The notes under the pieces are model-generated. The model searched no databases and was not told the origin of the DNA. It saw nothing but the letters and a program-made list of their open reading frames with translations. Shown piece after piece: positions 1 to 5,037 of a DNA stretch of 5,037 bases. The translations under genes were made by a program, and so were the position numbers. The DNA comes from CAISIP01 sp031367285. GTDB taxonomy: Bacteria > Pseudomonadota > Gammaproteobacteria > Burkholderiales > Burkholderiaceae_C. Numbering within the stretch: position 1 is the first letter of the stretch; each line of letters begins with the position of its first letter. The stretch covers positions 1 through 5,037 of the forward strand of contig JANLPN010000332.1 in NCBI GenBank assembly GCA_031367285.1, written 5' to 3'.

Positions 1-71
1 CCTACGAGCTGCCGTTTTTCTGCGACCGCGTATTGCCCTTGATGAAGCAGGCCGGCCTGCGCGTCGTCTGA
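1..71 (+). CDS. C-terminal end of a probable luciferase-like (LLM) flavin-dependent monooxygenase, partial
   Basis: Only the last 22 codons (from base 3, stop TGA 69-71) lie in the window; the rest is off the left edge. The visible peptide contains PFFCDRVLPLMKQAGLR. This resembles the C-terminal helix of LLM-class flavin-dependent oxidoreductases, which often end in a pattern like PFF-D-VLPL-RQAGLR. Such enzymes use reduced FMN supplied by a separate reductase to hydroxylate a substrate or to carry out Baeyer-Villiger oxidation. The next gene on the same strand is such a flavin reductase, which supports the reading. The assignment rests on a short tail plus context, so the family is likely but not proven, and no catalytic residue can be inspected. 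A gap of 128 bp separates it from the reductase. Confidence 0.55.
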   Translation, partial: YELPFFCDRVLPLMKQAGLRVV

Positions 72-127
72 CGACGGCATTCCATGTGCATAGACTGGCC
101 GTTCCCAAGGGCGACAACGAAGTTGCG

Positions 128-147
128 GCGCAGACTCACAACTGCGC
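128..147. repeat. Short inverted repeat in the 128-bp gap before the flavin reductase
   Basis: GCGCAG (128-133) and its exact complement CTGCGC (142-147) flank an 8-base spacer. No T-tract follows, so it is not a canonical intrinsic terminator. It could be a weak operator, an mRNA hairpin in the leader of the reductase gene, or chance in GC-rich DNA. I see no convincing -35/-10 pair elsewhere in 72-199. Confidence 0.25.
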
Positions 148-199
148 GAAGTGCTTGTGATGTCGTAGCCAATTCCGCAATGCGCAGCAAGGACGCCTG

Positions 200-724
200 A
201 TGACCGACGCTGTTCCCCCCAAGGCGCACAAACATTCGGGCAGCTCCCGGTTCAAGCAAGGCATGCGGGCCCTGACTGGTGGGGTGACCGTGATCGGCGC
301 TTACGGGCCGGACGGCGCACCACTGGCCATGACGGCCACGGCGGTAACCTCGCTCACGGCCGAGCCGCCCTCTCTGCTGATCTGCGTCAACCGCAGCGCC
401 TCCATGGCGCCGGCGCTGGTGCTGCACGCGCGTTTCTCGGTCAATGTGCTGGCGGCCGACCAGATCGATATTGCCAAGGCCTTTGGCGGGCAGCTGGATG
501 TGCGCGGAACCGGACGGTTTATCTACGGCAACTGGCGCCGCGTGGACGATACCGAGGTACCGCTGTTGACCGGTTCCCGGGTTTCGTTTGAATGCGAGGT
601 GTCCCACGTGCATGAATGGGCCACCCACCACATCGTGATTGGCTCGGTGCTGGATGTCCACTTTTCGCGCACGCCCTCGCAGTCGCTGGTCTACACCGAC
701 GGCAAATACCATGCGGTGGGCTGA
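200..724 (+). CDS. Flavin reductase of a two-component monooxygenase (HpaC/flavin reductase-like domain)
   Basis: The 174-residue product matches the usual 160-190 residues of the small HpaC-like flavin reductases, which reduce FMN or FAD with NAD(P)H and hand it to an oxygenase partner in the cytoplasm. Family landmarks run in order: GGVTVI near residues 27-32, then the flavin-binding stretch MTATAVTSLTAEPPSLLICV (about 44-63) with N64 and S66 following. Next come FSVNVL (about 79-84), an AKAFGG segment, HHIVIGSV in the last third, and the terminal LVYTDGKYHAVG, where families commonly have an L-Y-G-Y pattern. The ATG at 200 has AAGGA at 189-193, six bases upstream, which fixes the start. 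The preceding LLM-type oxygenase fragment is its likely partner. The aldolase gene starts 26 bp downstream, so the two are probably co-transcribed. Preference for FMN or FAD and for NADH or NADPH cannot be read from sequence. Confidence 0.93.
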   Translation: MTDAVPPKAHKHSGSSRFKQGMRALTGGVTVIGAYGPDGAPLAMTATAVTSLTAEPPSLLICVNRSASMAPALVLHARFSVNVLAADQIDIAKAFGGQLDVRGTGRFIYGNWRRVDDTEVPLLTGSRVSFECEVSHVHEWATHHIVIGSVLDVHFSRTPSQSLVYTDGKYHAVG

Positions 725-740
725 CTGCCACCCTCCCAAC

Positions 741-745
741 GAAAG
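741..745 (+). promoter_or_regulatory. Weak ribosome binding site deciding the aldolase start
   Basis: GAAAG lies five bases before the ATG at 751. The frame stays open upstream to an ATG at 616, but that start would overlap the flavin reductase by 109 bp and add 45 residues that do not resemble the aldolase family. The N-terminus from 751 (ending LKARIASGE) looks like the normal family N-terminus. Confidence 0.4.
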
Positions 746-750
746 TTCTC

Positions 751-1509
751 ATGTTCCATCCTGAACACCCGACGCTCAAGGCGCGCATCGCGTCCGGCGA
801 ATGCCTGGCAGTTTCCTGGCTGGCGCTGGGTTCGGTGGCGCTGGTCGAGGCCGCGACGCGCGCTCGGCCCGACGCCATCGTGATCGACATGCAGCACGGT
901 CTGTGGGAGCGGCGTGATCTGGAGGCCGCCATCGGTGTGGTGCCGCACCACATCCCGGTGATCGTGCGGGTGGCCGAAAATTCGGCGCTGGCCATAGGCA
1001 CGGCGCTGGACGCGGGGGCCGAAGGCGTGATGGTGCCCATGGTCGAAAGCGCCGCTGGCGCGAAAAAGTCCCTGGCATTCGCCAACTACCCGCCGCACGG
1101 CAAACGCTCCGCTGGCGGCGTGCGGCCCTTGATGGACTTTCCCGCCTACGTCAAGGGCGCGGCGGACATCGCCGTGCTGGTGATGATAGAGACCGCCGCC
1201 GGCCTGGCCAACGCCCAGGCGATTGCGCAGGTCAAGGGGCTGGACATGGTTTTTATCGGCACCGGCGACCTGGCCTTGTCACTCGGAACCTGGGGTGGCA
1301 ACCCGCTAAAACACACGCAGGCCTGCAACAGGATCCAACGCGCCTGCAAAGCGGCGGTCATGCCCTGCGGTATTTTCACGGGCACGCTGCAGGCGGCTGT
1401 GGCCAACCAGGCCCTCGGCTACGGCATGGTGGTGGTGGCCAACGACATAGAGATTGCGGCCAGCGGCTTTGCCAATGCCAGCCAGGGTTTCCGCCAGGCC
1501 GTTGCGTGA
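751..1509 (+). CDS. HpcH/HpaI family class II aldolase (2-oxo acid or CoA-ester type)
   Basis: The 252-residue protein is of normal length for the metal-dependent HpcH/HpaI TIM-barrel family, which performs retro-aldol cleavage, typically releasing pyruvate or a related keto acid. Motifs in order are LKARIASGE (9-17), IDMQHG with the catalytic-type His49, IVRV with Arg73, and LDAGAEGVMVPMVES (86-100). Then come YPPHGKRSAGG (113-123), MIETAAG with metal ligand Glu147, and FIGTGDLALSLG with metal ligand Asp173. The 26-residue Glu-Asp spacing equals that of Glu149/Asp175 in E. coli HpaI. The substrate-pocket residues differ: Met145 stands where HpaI has Gln147, and TGD (171-173) replaces the common PAD. 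The preferred substrate is therefore probably not that of HpaI. The gene sits 26 bp after the flavin reductase and overlaps the next start by 4 bp. A citrate-lyase-beta-like lyase role is a less likely alternative. Confidence 0.92.
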   Translation: MFHPEHPTLKARIASGECLAVSWLALGSVALVEAATRARPDAIVIDMQHGLWERRDLEAAIGVVPHHIPVIVRVAENSALAIGTALDAGAEGVMVPMVESAAGAKKSLAFANYPPHGKRSAGGVRPLMDFPAYVKGAADIAVLVMIETAAGLANAQAIAQVKGLDMVFIGTGDLALSLGTWGGNPLKHTQACNRIQRACKAAVMPCGIFTGTLQAAVANQALGYGMVVVANDIEIAASGFANASQGFRQAVA

Positions 1510-2465
1510 CGCAAACCATGCGCGCCATACAGTTCGCCTCCTATGGTCCGCCCGAGCTGTTGCGCGCCGTGGAGCTGCCGGATCTCGAGCCCGGCCCGGG
1601 CGAGTTGCGCGTCCGGCTCCAGGCGGCCGGTGTTGCTCCGTTTGACGCCAAGCTGCGCGCCGGTTTGCTGCAGGCCCATTTCACGCCCAGGCTGCCCAAG
1701 ACGCTGGGGCGCGATGGGGCCGGCGTGGTGGACCAGCTGGGTGAGGGTGTCACCGGATTTGCGGTGGGTGATGCGGTGTGTGTCATGGCCGATCCGTTCA
1801 CCGGCACCTACGCGCAGGCGGTGGTCTGCGGCACGGAGCGCGTCGTTGCGCGGCCGGCCGGCCTGTCCCTGCACCAGGCGGCAGCGCTGATGCAGCCGGG
1901 CAACAGCGCCTGGATCGCGGTGATGGAAACCGCCAAGGTGCAAAGCGGCATGCGCGTGCTGGTGCATGGCGGGGCTGGTGCTGTGGGCAGCCTGATGGTG
2001 CAACTGTGCCGCCACCTCGGGGCCGATGTCTCGGCCACCTGCCGCAGCGGCAACGAAGACTATGTGGTCGGCCTGGGCGCGGCACATGCCATCGCCTACG
2101 ATGGTGGCGATTTCGGCACGCTGCGCGGGCAGGACGTGGTGTTTGACCTGGTAGGTGGCACCACGCACGCGCGCAGCTACCCGGTGCTGCGCAGGGGTGG
2201 GCATCTGGTCTACCTGGTGGCCGCGCCCATCGTGGACCGCAGCAACGAATTCGGCGTCAGGCTCTCAAGGGCCATGATCTCAGACAAGCCCCAGGTGCTG
2301 GCTGCCGTGGCCCAGGCAGCGCAACAAGGCATCCTGCAACCGCGGGTGGCCGGTGTCTACCCCCTGGCCGACGCTGCGCTCGCCCACGCAGCGCTGGAAA
2401 GCGGCCAGGTGACACGCGGCCGCCTGGTACTCGATATCCAGGGTGATAGCGCCACAACCCTCTGA
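1506..2465 (+). CDS. Zinc-free MDR oxidoreductase, NADPH:quinone reductase-like
   Basis: The 319-residue protein has the medium-chain dehydrogenase/reductase layout. An N-terminal GroES-like domain (about 30-120) carries GRDGAGVV (68-75). A Rossmann domain follows with VLVHGGAGAVG (151-161), FDLVGG (213-218) and the terminal GRLVLD (305-310). It lacks the GHE zinc motif and the structural four-Cys lobe, so it belongs with quinone oxidoreductase/enoyl-reductase-like members that reduce quinones or activated C=C bonds. Arg180-Ser181 after the second Rossmann strand suggests NADPH, an inference from the family. The GTG at 1506 overlaps the aldolase TGA as GTGA, implying translational coupling, with a weak AGG at 1496-1498. 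The ATG at 1518 would give the very typical N-terminus MRAIQFASYG and is a real alternative. The hydrolase gene follows after 26 bp. Confidence 0.92.
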   Translation: MTQTMRAIQFASYGPPELLRAVELPDLEPGPGELRVRLQAAGVAPFDAKLRAGLLQAHFTPRLPKTLGRDGAGVVDQLGEGVTGFAVGDAVCVMADPFTGTYAQAVVCGTERVVARPAGLSLHQAAALMQPGNSAWIAVMETAKVQSGMRVLVHGGAGAVGSLMVQLCRHLGADVSATCRSGNEDYVVGLGAAHAIAYDGGDFGTLRGQDVVFDLVGGTTHARSYPVLRRGGHLVYLVAAPIVDRSNEFGVRLSRAMISDKPQVLAAVAQAAQQGILQPRVAGVYPLADAALAHAALESGQVTRGRLVLDIQGDSATTL

Positions 2466-2479
2466 GGCAACTTCAACAC

Positions 2480-2484
2480 AAGGA
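2480..2484 (+). promoter_or_regulatory. Ribosome binding site of the alpha/beta hydrolase gene
   Basis: AAGGA lies seven bases before the ATG at 2492. It is one of the two best Shine-Dalgarno matches in the window, together with 189-193, and fixes the hydrolase start. It suggests independent initiation rather than coupling to the upstream reductase. Confidence 0.65.
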
Positions 2485-2491
2485 CACGACC

Positions 2492-3322
2492 ATGCCATCC
2501 ACCCCTACGCAAGCCATTCCCGTTGAGCGGGCCTTTGTACAGACCCGCTCCGGCCGCATCCACATGGCCAGCGCAGGCCAGGGCTTCCCGGTGCTGCTGT
2601 TGCACCAGACGCCCCGTTCCTGGGACGAATACCGCGACGTGTTGCCGCTGCTGGGCCAGTCGTACCGCGTGATCGCCATGGACACGCTGGGTTTTGGCGA
2701 CTCGCGGCGCCTGCCCGCCCATGAAAACTCCATAGAACGCTGGGCCGTGGGCGCCTTCGACTTGCTGGACGCACTGGGCATCGACCGCGCCGCCGTGGTT
2801 GGCCACCACACCGGCGCCGTAGTGGCGCTGGAGATGGCCGCCAGCCAGCCGCAACGCGTGGCCGCGCTCGTGTTGTCGGCATGCCCGTACATCGATGCGC
2901 CGCGCCGCGCCGCACACGATGGGAAACGTGTCATTGACGAGGTGGAGCGCAAGCCCAATGGCGAACACCTGACCGAGCTGTGGCAACGCAGGCAGCCCTT
3001 TTATCCCAAGGGGGATACCGATCTGCTGGAGCGTTTTATCGCCGACGCGCTGAAGGCTGGCGAACTGGCGGTGGGCGGGCACCGGGCCTGCAACGCCTTT
3101 GCGATGGAAACACGGTTCGCGCGTATTACCAGCCCCACATTGGTGATGGCACCCACTGACGACCCGCATGCCTACCCGCACGCGCCACGCGTGGCGCAGG
3201 CCATTGCCGGCAGCCGGCTGGTAGAAATCGCCGGTGGCATGGTGCCGCTGCCGGACCAGATGCCGGAGGTTTTTGCGCACACGGTTGCCCAGTTTCTGGC
3301 GGGCGTCGAGCTGACGCCATGA
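2492..3322 (+). CDS. Alpha/beta-hydrolase-fold protein with an atypical catalytic triad
   Basis: The 276-residue length and fold landmarks are those of an alpha/beta hydrolase. The oxyanion-loop segment LLLHQTPRSW spans 35-44, with HQTP in place of the usual HGxP. The strand-turn MDTLGFGDS (63-71) and the nucleophile-elbow segment VVGHHTGAVVALE (102-114) follow, then the late strand TLVMAPTDDPH (216-226) carrying the acid position Asp223 or Asp224. The elbow reads G-H-H-T-G, so His106 occupies the site of the Ser/Asp/Cys nucleophile. The C-terminal segment where GH with the catalytic His is expected reads AGGMVPLPDQMPE (247-259) and has no His. His226 and His230 lie beside the acid. The protein has no signal peptide, so it is cytoplasmic. 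It may be a non-hydrolytic member (lyase, isomerase or cofactor-free oxygenase-like) or use a different mechanism. As last gene of the operon it probably acts on a ring-opened or lactone-type intermediate; that is inference. Confidence 0.92.
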   Translation: MPSTPTQAIPVERAFVQTRSGRIHMASAGQGFPVLLLHQTPRSWDEYRDVLPLLGQSYRVIAMDTLGFGDSRRLPAHENSIERWAVGAFDLLDALGIDRAAVVGHHTGAVVALEMAASQPQRVAALVLSACPYIDAPRRAAHDGKRVIDEVERKPNGEHLTELWQRRQPFYPKGDTDLLERFIADALKAGELAVGGHRACNAFAMETRFARITSPTLVMAPTDDPHAYPHAPRVAQAIAGSRLVEIAGGMVPLPDQMPEVFAHTVAQFLAGVELTP

Positions 3323-3344
3323 CGGCGGGGCTGCTTTGTGACGC

Positions 3345-3366
3345 GCTGAAAGTGTTCAGCCTTTTT
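3345..3366 (+). terminator. Intrinsic (Rho-independent) terminator of the plus-strand operon
   Basis: A perfect 6-bp stem, GCTGAA (3345-3350) with TTCAGC (3355-3360), encloses the loop AGTG and is followed at once by CTTTTT. It lies 22 bp after the hydrolase stop, in the 90-bp gap between convergent genes. Read on the minus strand, the hairpin is not followed by a T-tract. It should therefore stop only plus-strand transcription and not serve the MYG1 gene. Confidence 0.75.
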
Positions 3367-3412
3367 CGAGGCTGCATGGCGCCGCCGGGCCACGGATCGG
3401 TGAAGATATGCG

Positions 3413-4384
3413 TCAGGTGCCGCTGTTCGGCGCCAGCTCGGCCATGAGCAGCGCACCTTGCAACGAGCCCGCACCGGCGATAAACCGGCCGTTGTGGCAG
3501 AACACCGCGTCGTCCACGCCACACACAGCGGCCAGGTCGGCCGCGCGCAACCCGGCCCAGGGCAGCGGCAGGTCTTTGCGGGCAACGAAGGAATAAGGCT
3601 CGACCGGAACCACATGGACCTGGAACTGGTTGTCGCTTGAATCCGGGTACACCACAAACAGCACTTCCGGCATTTCGACACTCACCACCTCGGCCCAAGG
3701 CAGGCTGCCGCGCGGCATCACGAGTACGGCACCGCCAAGAACCTTCCGCGCGTCGCGCACCAGCCGGGCGCCCTGGTGCTTGGCACGCAACTGGTCCAGC
3801 GACGCTTTCAGAAACAGGGTAGTGACTTCCATGGCCCGGCGGAAATTGGCCAGTGCGGACGGGCCATCCCTGGGTACAACTGCCTGGCTGTCCCAGGTCG
3901 CATTGAACTGCGACAGCAGGGCCGACAGGCCAAAAAGCCCTGGTGCACCGTGTGACGCGCCGGTGTCGGCCCGGTCCAGGTGTTGTACCAGCTCGATGTC
4001 CAGATCCGCGGCCACGGCCTTGGCCAGCACGGGGTCTTGCAGCCCGAACATCCGCTCGACCAGCGCCGCGCCAAACGTCGCCCAGACCAGGCCTGCGCTG
4101 GCGTAGACGACGCCGCCTGGCCGCGCCCCCGTGAATCCGCGCTGGTGGTGGTCGAAACGTCCGCGCGCCGGCTCCCATTCGCCGCCCACATCCACCGCGA
4201 AATCCGCTTGCGCAATGGTGGCGGCGTCGCGCGTGCGCAGGAGTTCGGCCCCCGGATGCAACAGCATCAGCACCGCAACGCCGAACACGTCGTCGGCATG
4301 AAAGCTGCCGTTGTGGGTTGCAATCCGGACAGGCTTGGTGCTGGGCATGGTTGGGTAGGCGGCGAAAGAAGGAGTCCCGACCAT
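3413..4384 (-). CDS. MYG1-family DHH-like phosphoesterase / putative 3'-5' exonuclease
   Basis: The 323-residue protein carries the full MYG1 (UPF0160) signature. It has IATHNGSFHADDVF at 21-34, DVGGEW at 65-70, RFDHHQRGF at 76-84, HLDRAD at 135-140, and the terminal CHNGRFIAG at 296-304. The His/Asp clusters are the presumed metal site of the DHH-like fold. Eukaryotic MYG1 is known as a nuclear and mitochondrial 3'-5' RNA exonuclease; the role of bacterial members is not established. Length is normal, so the gene looks intact. The ATG at 4384 is the first start; an in-frame ATG at 4348 (residue 13) gives MPSTKPVRIATHNG and may be the true start. Neither has a clear Shine-Dalgarno site. It follows the DUF35 gene by 69 bp on the same strand and may be co-transcribed, but a functional link to catabolism is not evident. 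Confidence 0.92.
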   Translation of the reverse strand: MVGTPSFAAYPTMPSTKPVRIATHNGSFHADDVFGVAVLMLLHPGAELLRTRDAATIAQADFAVDVGGEWEPARGRFDHHQRGFTGARPGGVVYASAGLVWATFGAALVERMFGLQDPVLAKAVAADLDIELVQHLDRADTGASHGAPGLFGLSALLSQFNATWDSQAVVPRDGPSALANFRRAMEVTTLFLKASLDQLRAKHQGARLVRDARKVLGGAVLVMPRGSLPWAEVVSVEMPEVLFVVYPDSSDNQFQVHVVPVEPYSFVARKDLPLPWAGLRAADLAAVCGVDDAVFCHNGRFIAGAGSLQGALLMAELAPNSGT

Positions 4385-4425
4385 ACCAAAGGCGGGCTGC
4401 GCAGGTTTGAACTACCACGATAAGT

Positions 4426-4445
4426 GCGCCGGCATGGCGCGGCGC
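4426..4445. repeat. GC-rich inverted repeat between the DUF35 and MYG1 genes
   Basis: GCGCCG (4426-4431) and CGGCGC (4440-4445) are exact complements with an 8-base spacer; an alternative 5-bp pairing, 4426-4430 with 4436-4440, also exists. On the minus strand no T-run follows, so it is at best a weak attenuator or mRNA-processing hairpin. Chance is possible in such GC-rich sequence. No good promoter is visible in the 69-bp gap. Confidence 0.25.
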
Positions 4446-4453
4446 GCATGGCC

Positions 4454-4858
4454 TTATTCGCAGGCGATCACACGCCATAAAGCAGGCAATACCCGCGTAG
4501 CTTCAACGGCCTCAATCCGCACCGGGGTGCCGGCCGCCAAAGATCGGTCCGCCAGCGCAAACAGCGAAACGCCAGATGCCGTGCGCACACAGGCGACAAA
4601 CACGGGCAGCCGGCTCTTCCAGGCCGGATCGAACGAGATGCGCAGCTCCGTCATCGACACCACCGTGGCCGCTCCGGTGTCGGCCGCATTTTCAACACCG
4701 CTGGCAAGGCATTGCGGACACCAGCTCTGCGCCGGGTAAAAACGGTGGCCGCAAGCCGGGCAATACGCAACCGCGAAACCACCCGGTCTGGCAGCGGCCA
4801 GCAGGTTCAGCATGGAGGCGGATTGCCGCCAGGGCTTGGCCGGGCCTGCTTCGCTCAT
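4454..4858 (-). CDS. Zn-ribbon / OB-fold (DUF35, ChsH2-like) partner of a thiolase-like enzyme
   Basis: The 134-residue protein has the standard DUF35 architecture. A short N-terminal helical stretch leads to a rubredoxin-like zinc ribbon with Cys33-PA-Cys36 and Cys47-PQ-Cys50, followed by an OB-fold domain from about residue 62 to the end. DUF35 proteins form complexes with thiolase-superfamily enzymes, for example ChsH2 with Ltp2 in steroid side-chain cleavage or the acetoacetyl-CoA thiolase/HMG-CoA synthase complexes of archaea. They help bind the acyl-CoA substrate. The ATG at 4858 overlaps the stop of the upstream thiolase-like gene as ATGA, so the two are translationally coupled and almost certainly form one complex. 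Open frame continues further upstream in this frame, but that stretch is a shadow of the thiolase gene. All four Cys ligands are present, so the protein looks functional. Confidence 0.93.
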   Translation of the reverse strand: MSEAGPAKPWRQSASMLNLLAAARPGGFAVAYCPACGHRFYPAQSWCPQCLASGVENAADTGAATVVSMTELRISFDPAWKSRLPVFVACVRTASGVSLFALADRSLAAGTPVRIEAVEATRVLPALWRVIACE

Positions 4859-5037
4859 ACGCCTTCCAGCAAAGCCGCTCCGGTTGCCAGGCAGCGGTCG
4901 TACACCGCCATTCCATACCCCCCCACCAGGCCGATACGCGCCTGGCGGACCTGGCGCCTGCCGGCCTGCTGGGTGATCTGCCGCAACACCTCGACGATGC
5001 CGACAAAGCCACCGGCCGCACCAGCCTGGCCGCAACC
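4855..5037 (-). CDS. Thiolase-superfamily protein, C-terminal part (possible Ltp2-type aldolase), partial
   Basis: Sixty C-terminal codons are visible; the start lies off the right edge, and the stop TGA at 4857-4855 overlaps the DUF35 start. The segment begins GCGQAGAAGGF, equivalent to the glycine-rich GHPxGxxG region of thiolases, and later has GLVGGYGMAVYD, equivalent to the CIGGGxG region. In both places the usual catalytic residue is absent: Gln replaces His of GHP, and there is no Cys before GGYG. This is typical of lipid-transfer-protein/SCP-X-like members that partner with DUF35 proteins. In Ltp2, which performs retro-aldol cleavage of a steroid CoA thioester, tyrosines occupy such sites. 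I infer a non-classical thiolase, perhaps an aldolase, but the N-terminal Cys cannot be checked here. Confidence 0.85.
   Translation of the reverse strand, partial: GCGQAGAAGGFVGIVEVLRQITQQAGRRQVRQARIGLVGGYGMAVYDRCLATGAALLEGV

Noticed and set aside
2..739. A 245-codon minus-strand frame opposite the flavin reductase
   Set aside because: The translation has no recognisable domain and lies opposite a well-supported flavin reductase gene.
616..750. Extension of the aldolase to an upstream ATG at 616
   Set aside because: It would overlap the reductase gene by 109 bp and add residues unlike any aldolase N-terminus; the start at 751 gives normal family length.
1419..2204. A 261-codon minus-strand frame opposite the MDR gene
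   Set aside because: Its composition is biased to His, Arg and Ala without motifs, and the plus-strand gene shows the complete MDR signature.
2357..3280. A 307-codon minus-strand frame opposite the hydrolase and the end of the MDR gene
   Set aside because: It has no family motif and is rich in His, Arg and Gln. The plus-strand hydrolase in the same place has clear fold motifs and a strong ribosome site, so this is an antisense shadow.
3126..4478. A 450-codon open frame on the minus strand, longer than the MYG1 gene it covers
   Set aside because: Its product is rich in Arg, Ala, Gly and Pro with no recognisable motif. It is an out-of-frame shadow of the MYG1 gene in GC-rich DNA, and it also overlaps the hydrolase and the terminator.
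1..5037. tRNA, rRNA, CRISPR array, insertion sequence, phage or toxin-antitoxin content
   Set aside because: No direct repeat series, transposase motif, terminal inverted repeats or structured RNA signature was seen; nearly all of the window is explained by metabolic genes.

Overview
The window is about two-thirds G+C, densely coding and free of mobile-element signatures. Codon choice, gene content and short Shine-Dalgarno sites suggest a beta-proteobacterium, probably Burkholderiales/Comamonadaceae such as a Polaromonas, Rhodoferax or Variovorax relative. This placement is inferred from overall character, not from a marker gene.

Plus strand, 1-3322: a probable catabolic operon. It begins with the last 22 codons of what looks like a luciferase-like (LLM) flavin-dependent monooxygenase (1-71). 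After a 128-bp gap come a small flavin reductase (200-724), an HpcH/HpaI-type class II aldolase (751-1509), a zinc-free MDR/quinone-oxidoreductase-like reductase (1506-2465, overlapping the aldolase stop by 4 bp) and an alpha/beta-hydrolase-fold protein (2492-3322). A clear intrinsic terminator hairpin (3345-3366) closes the operon.

Minus strand, 5037-3413: a convergent group. It starts with the C-terminus of a thiolase-superfamily protein (running off the right edge, stop at 4855). An ATGA overlap joins this to a zinc-ribbon/OB-fold (DUF35, ChsH2-like) subunit (4858-4454). A MYG1-family DHH-like phosphoesterase/exonuclease follows (4384-3413).

Taken together, the plus genes could oxygenate a substrate with reduced flavin, reduce or saturate an enone/quinone, open or rearrange an intermediate and split it by retro-aldol cleavage. 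The thiolase-like/DUF35 pair would then act on a CoA thioester. The substrate cannot be read from the sequence. The two most interesting points are unusual active sites. The alpha/beta hydrolase has His where the nucleophilic Ser should be and lacks the canonical C-terminal His. The thiolase-like C-terminus lacks the usual catalytic His and Cys motifs and carries a GGYG motif, which suggests an Ltp2-type aldolase rather than a true thiolase. MYG1 looks like an unrelated housekeeping neighbour.
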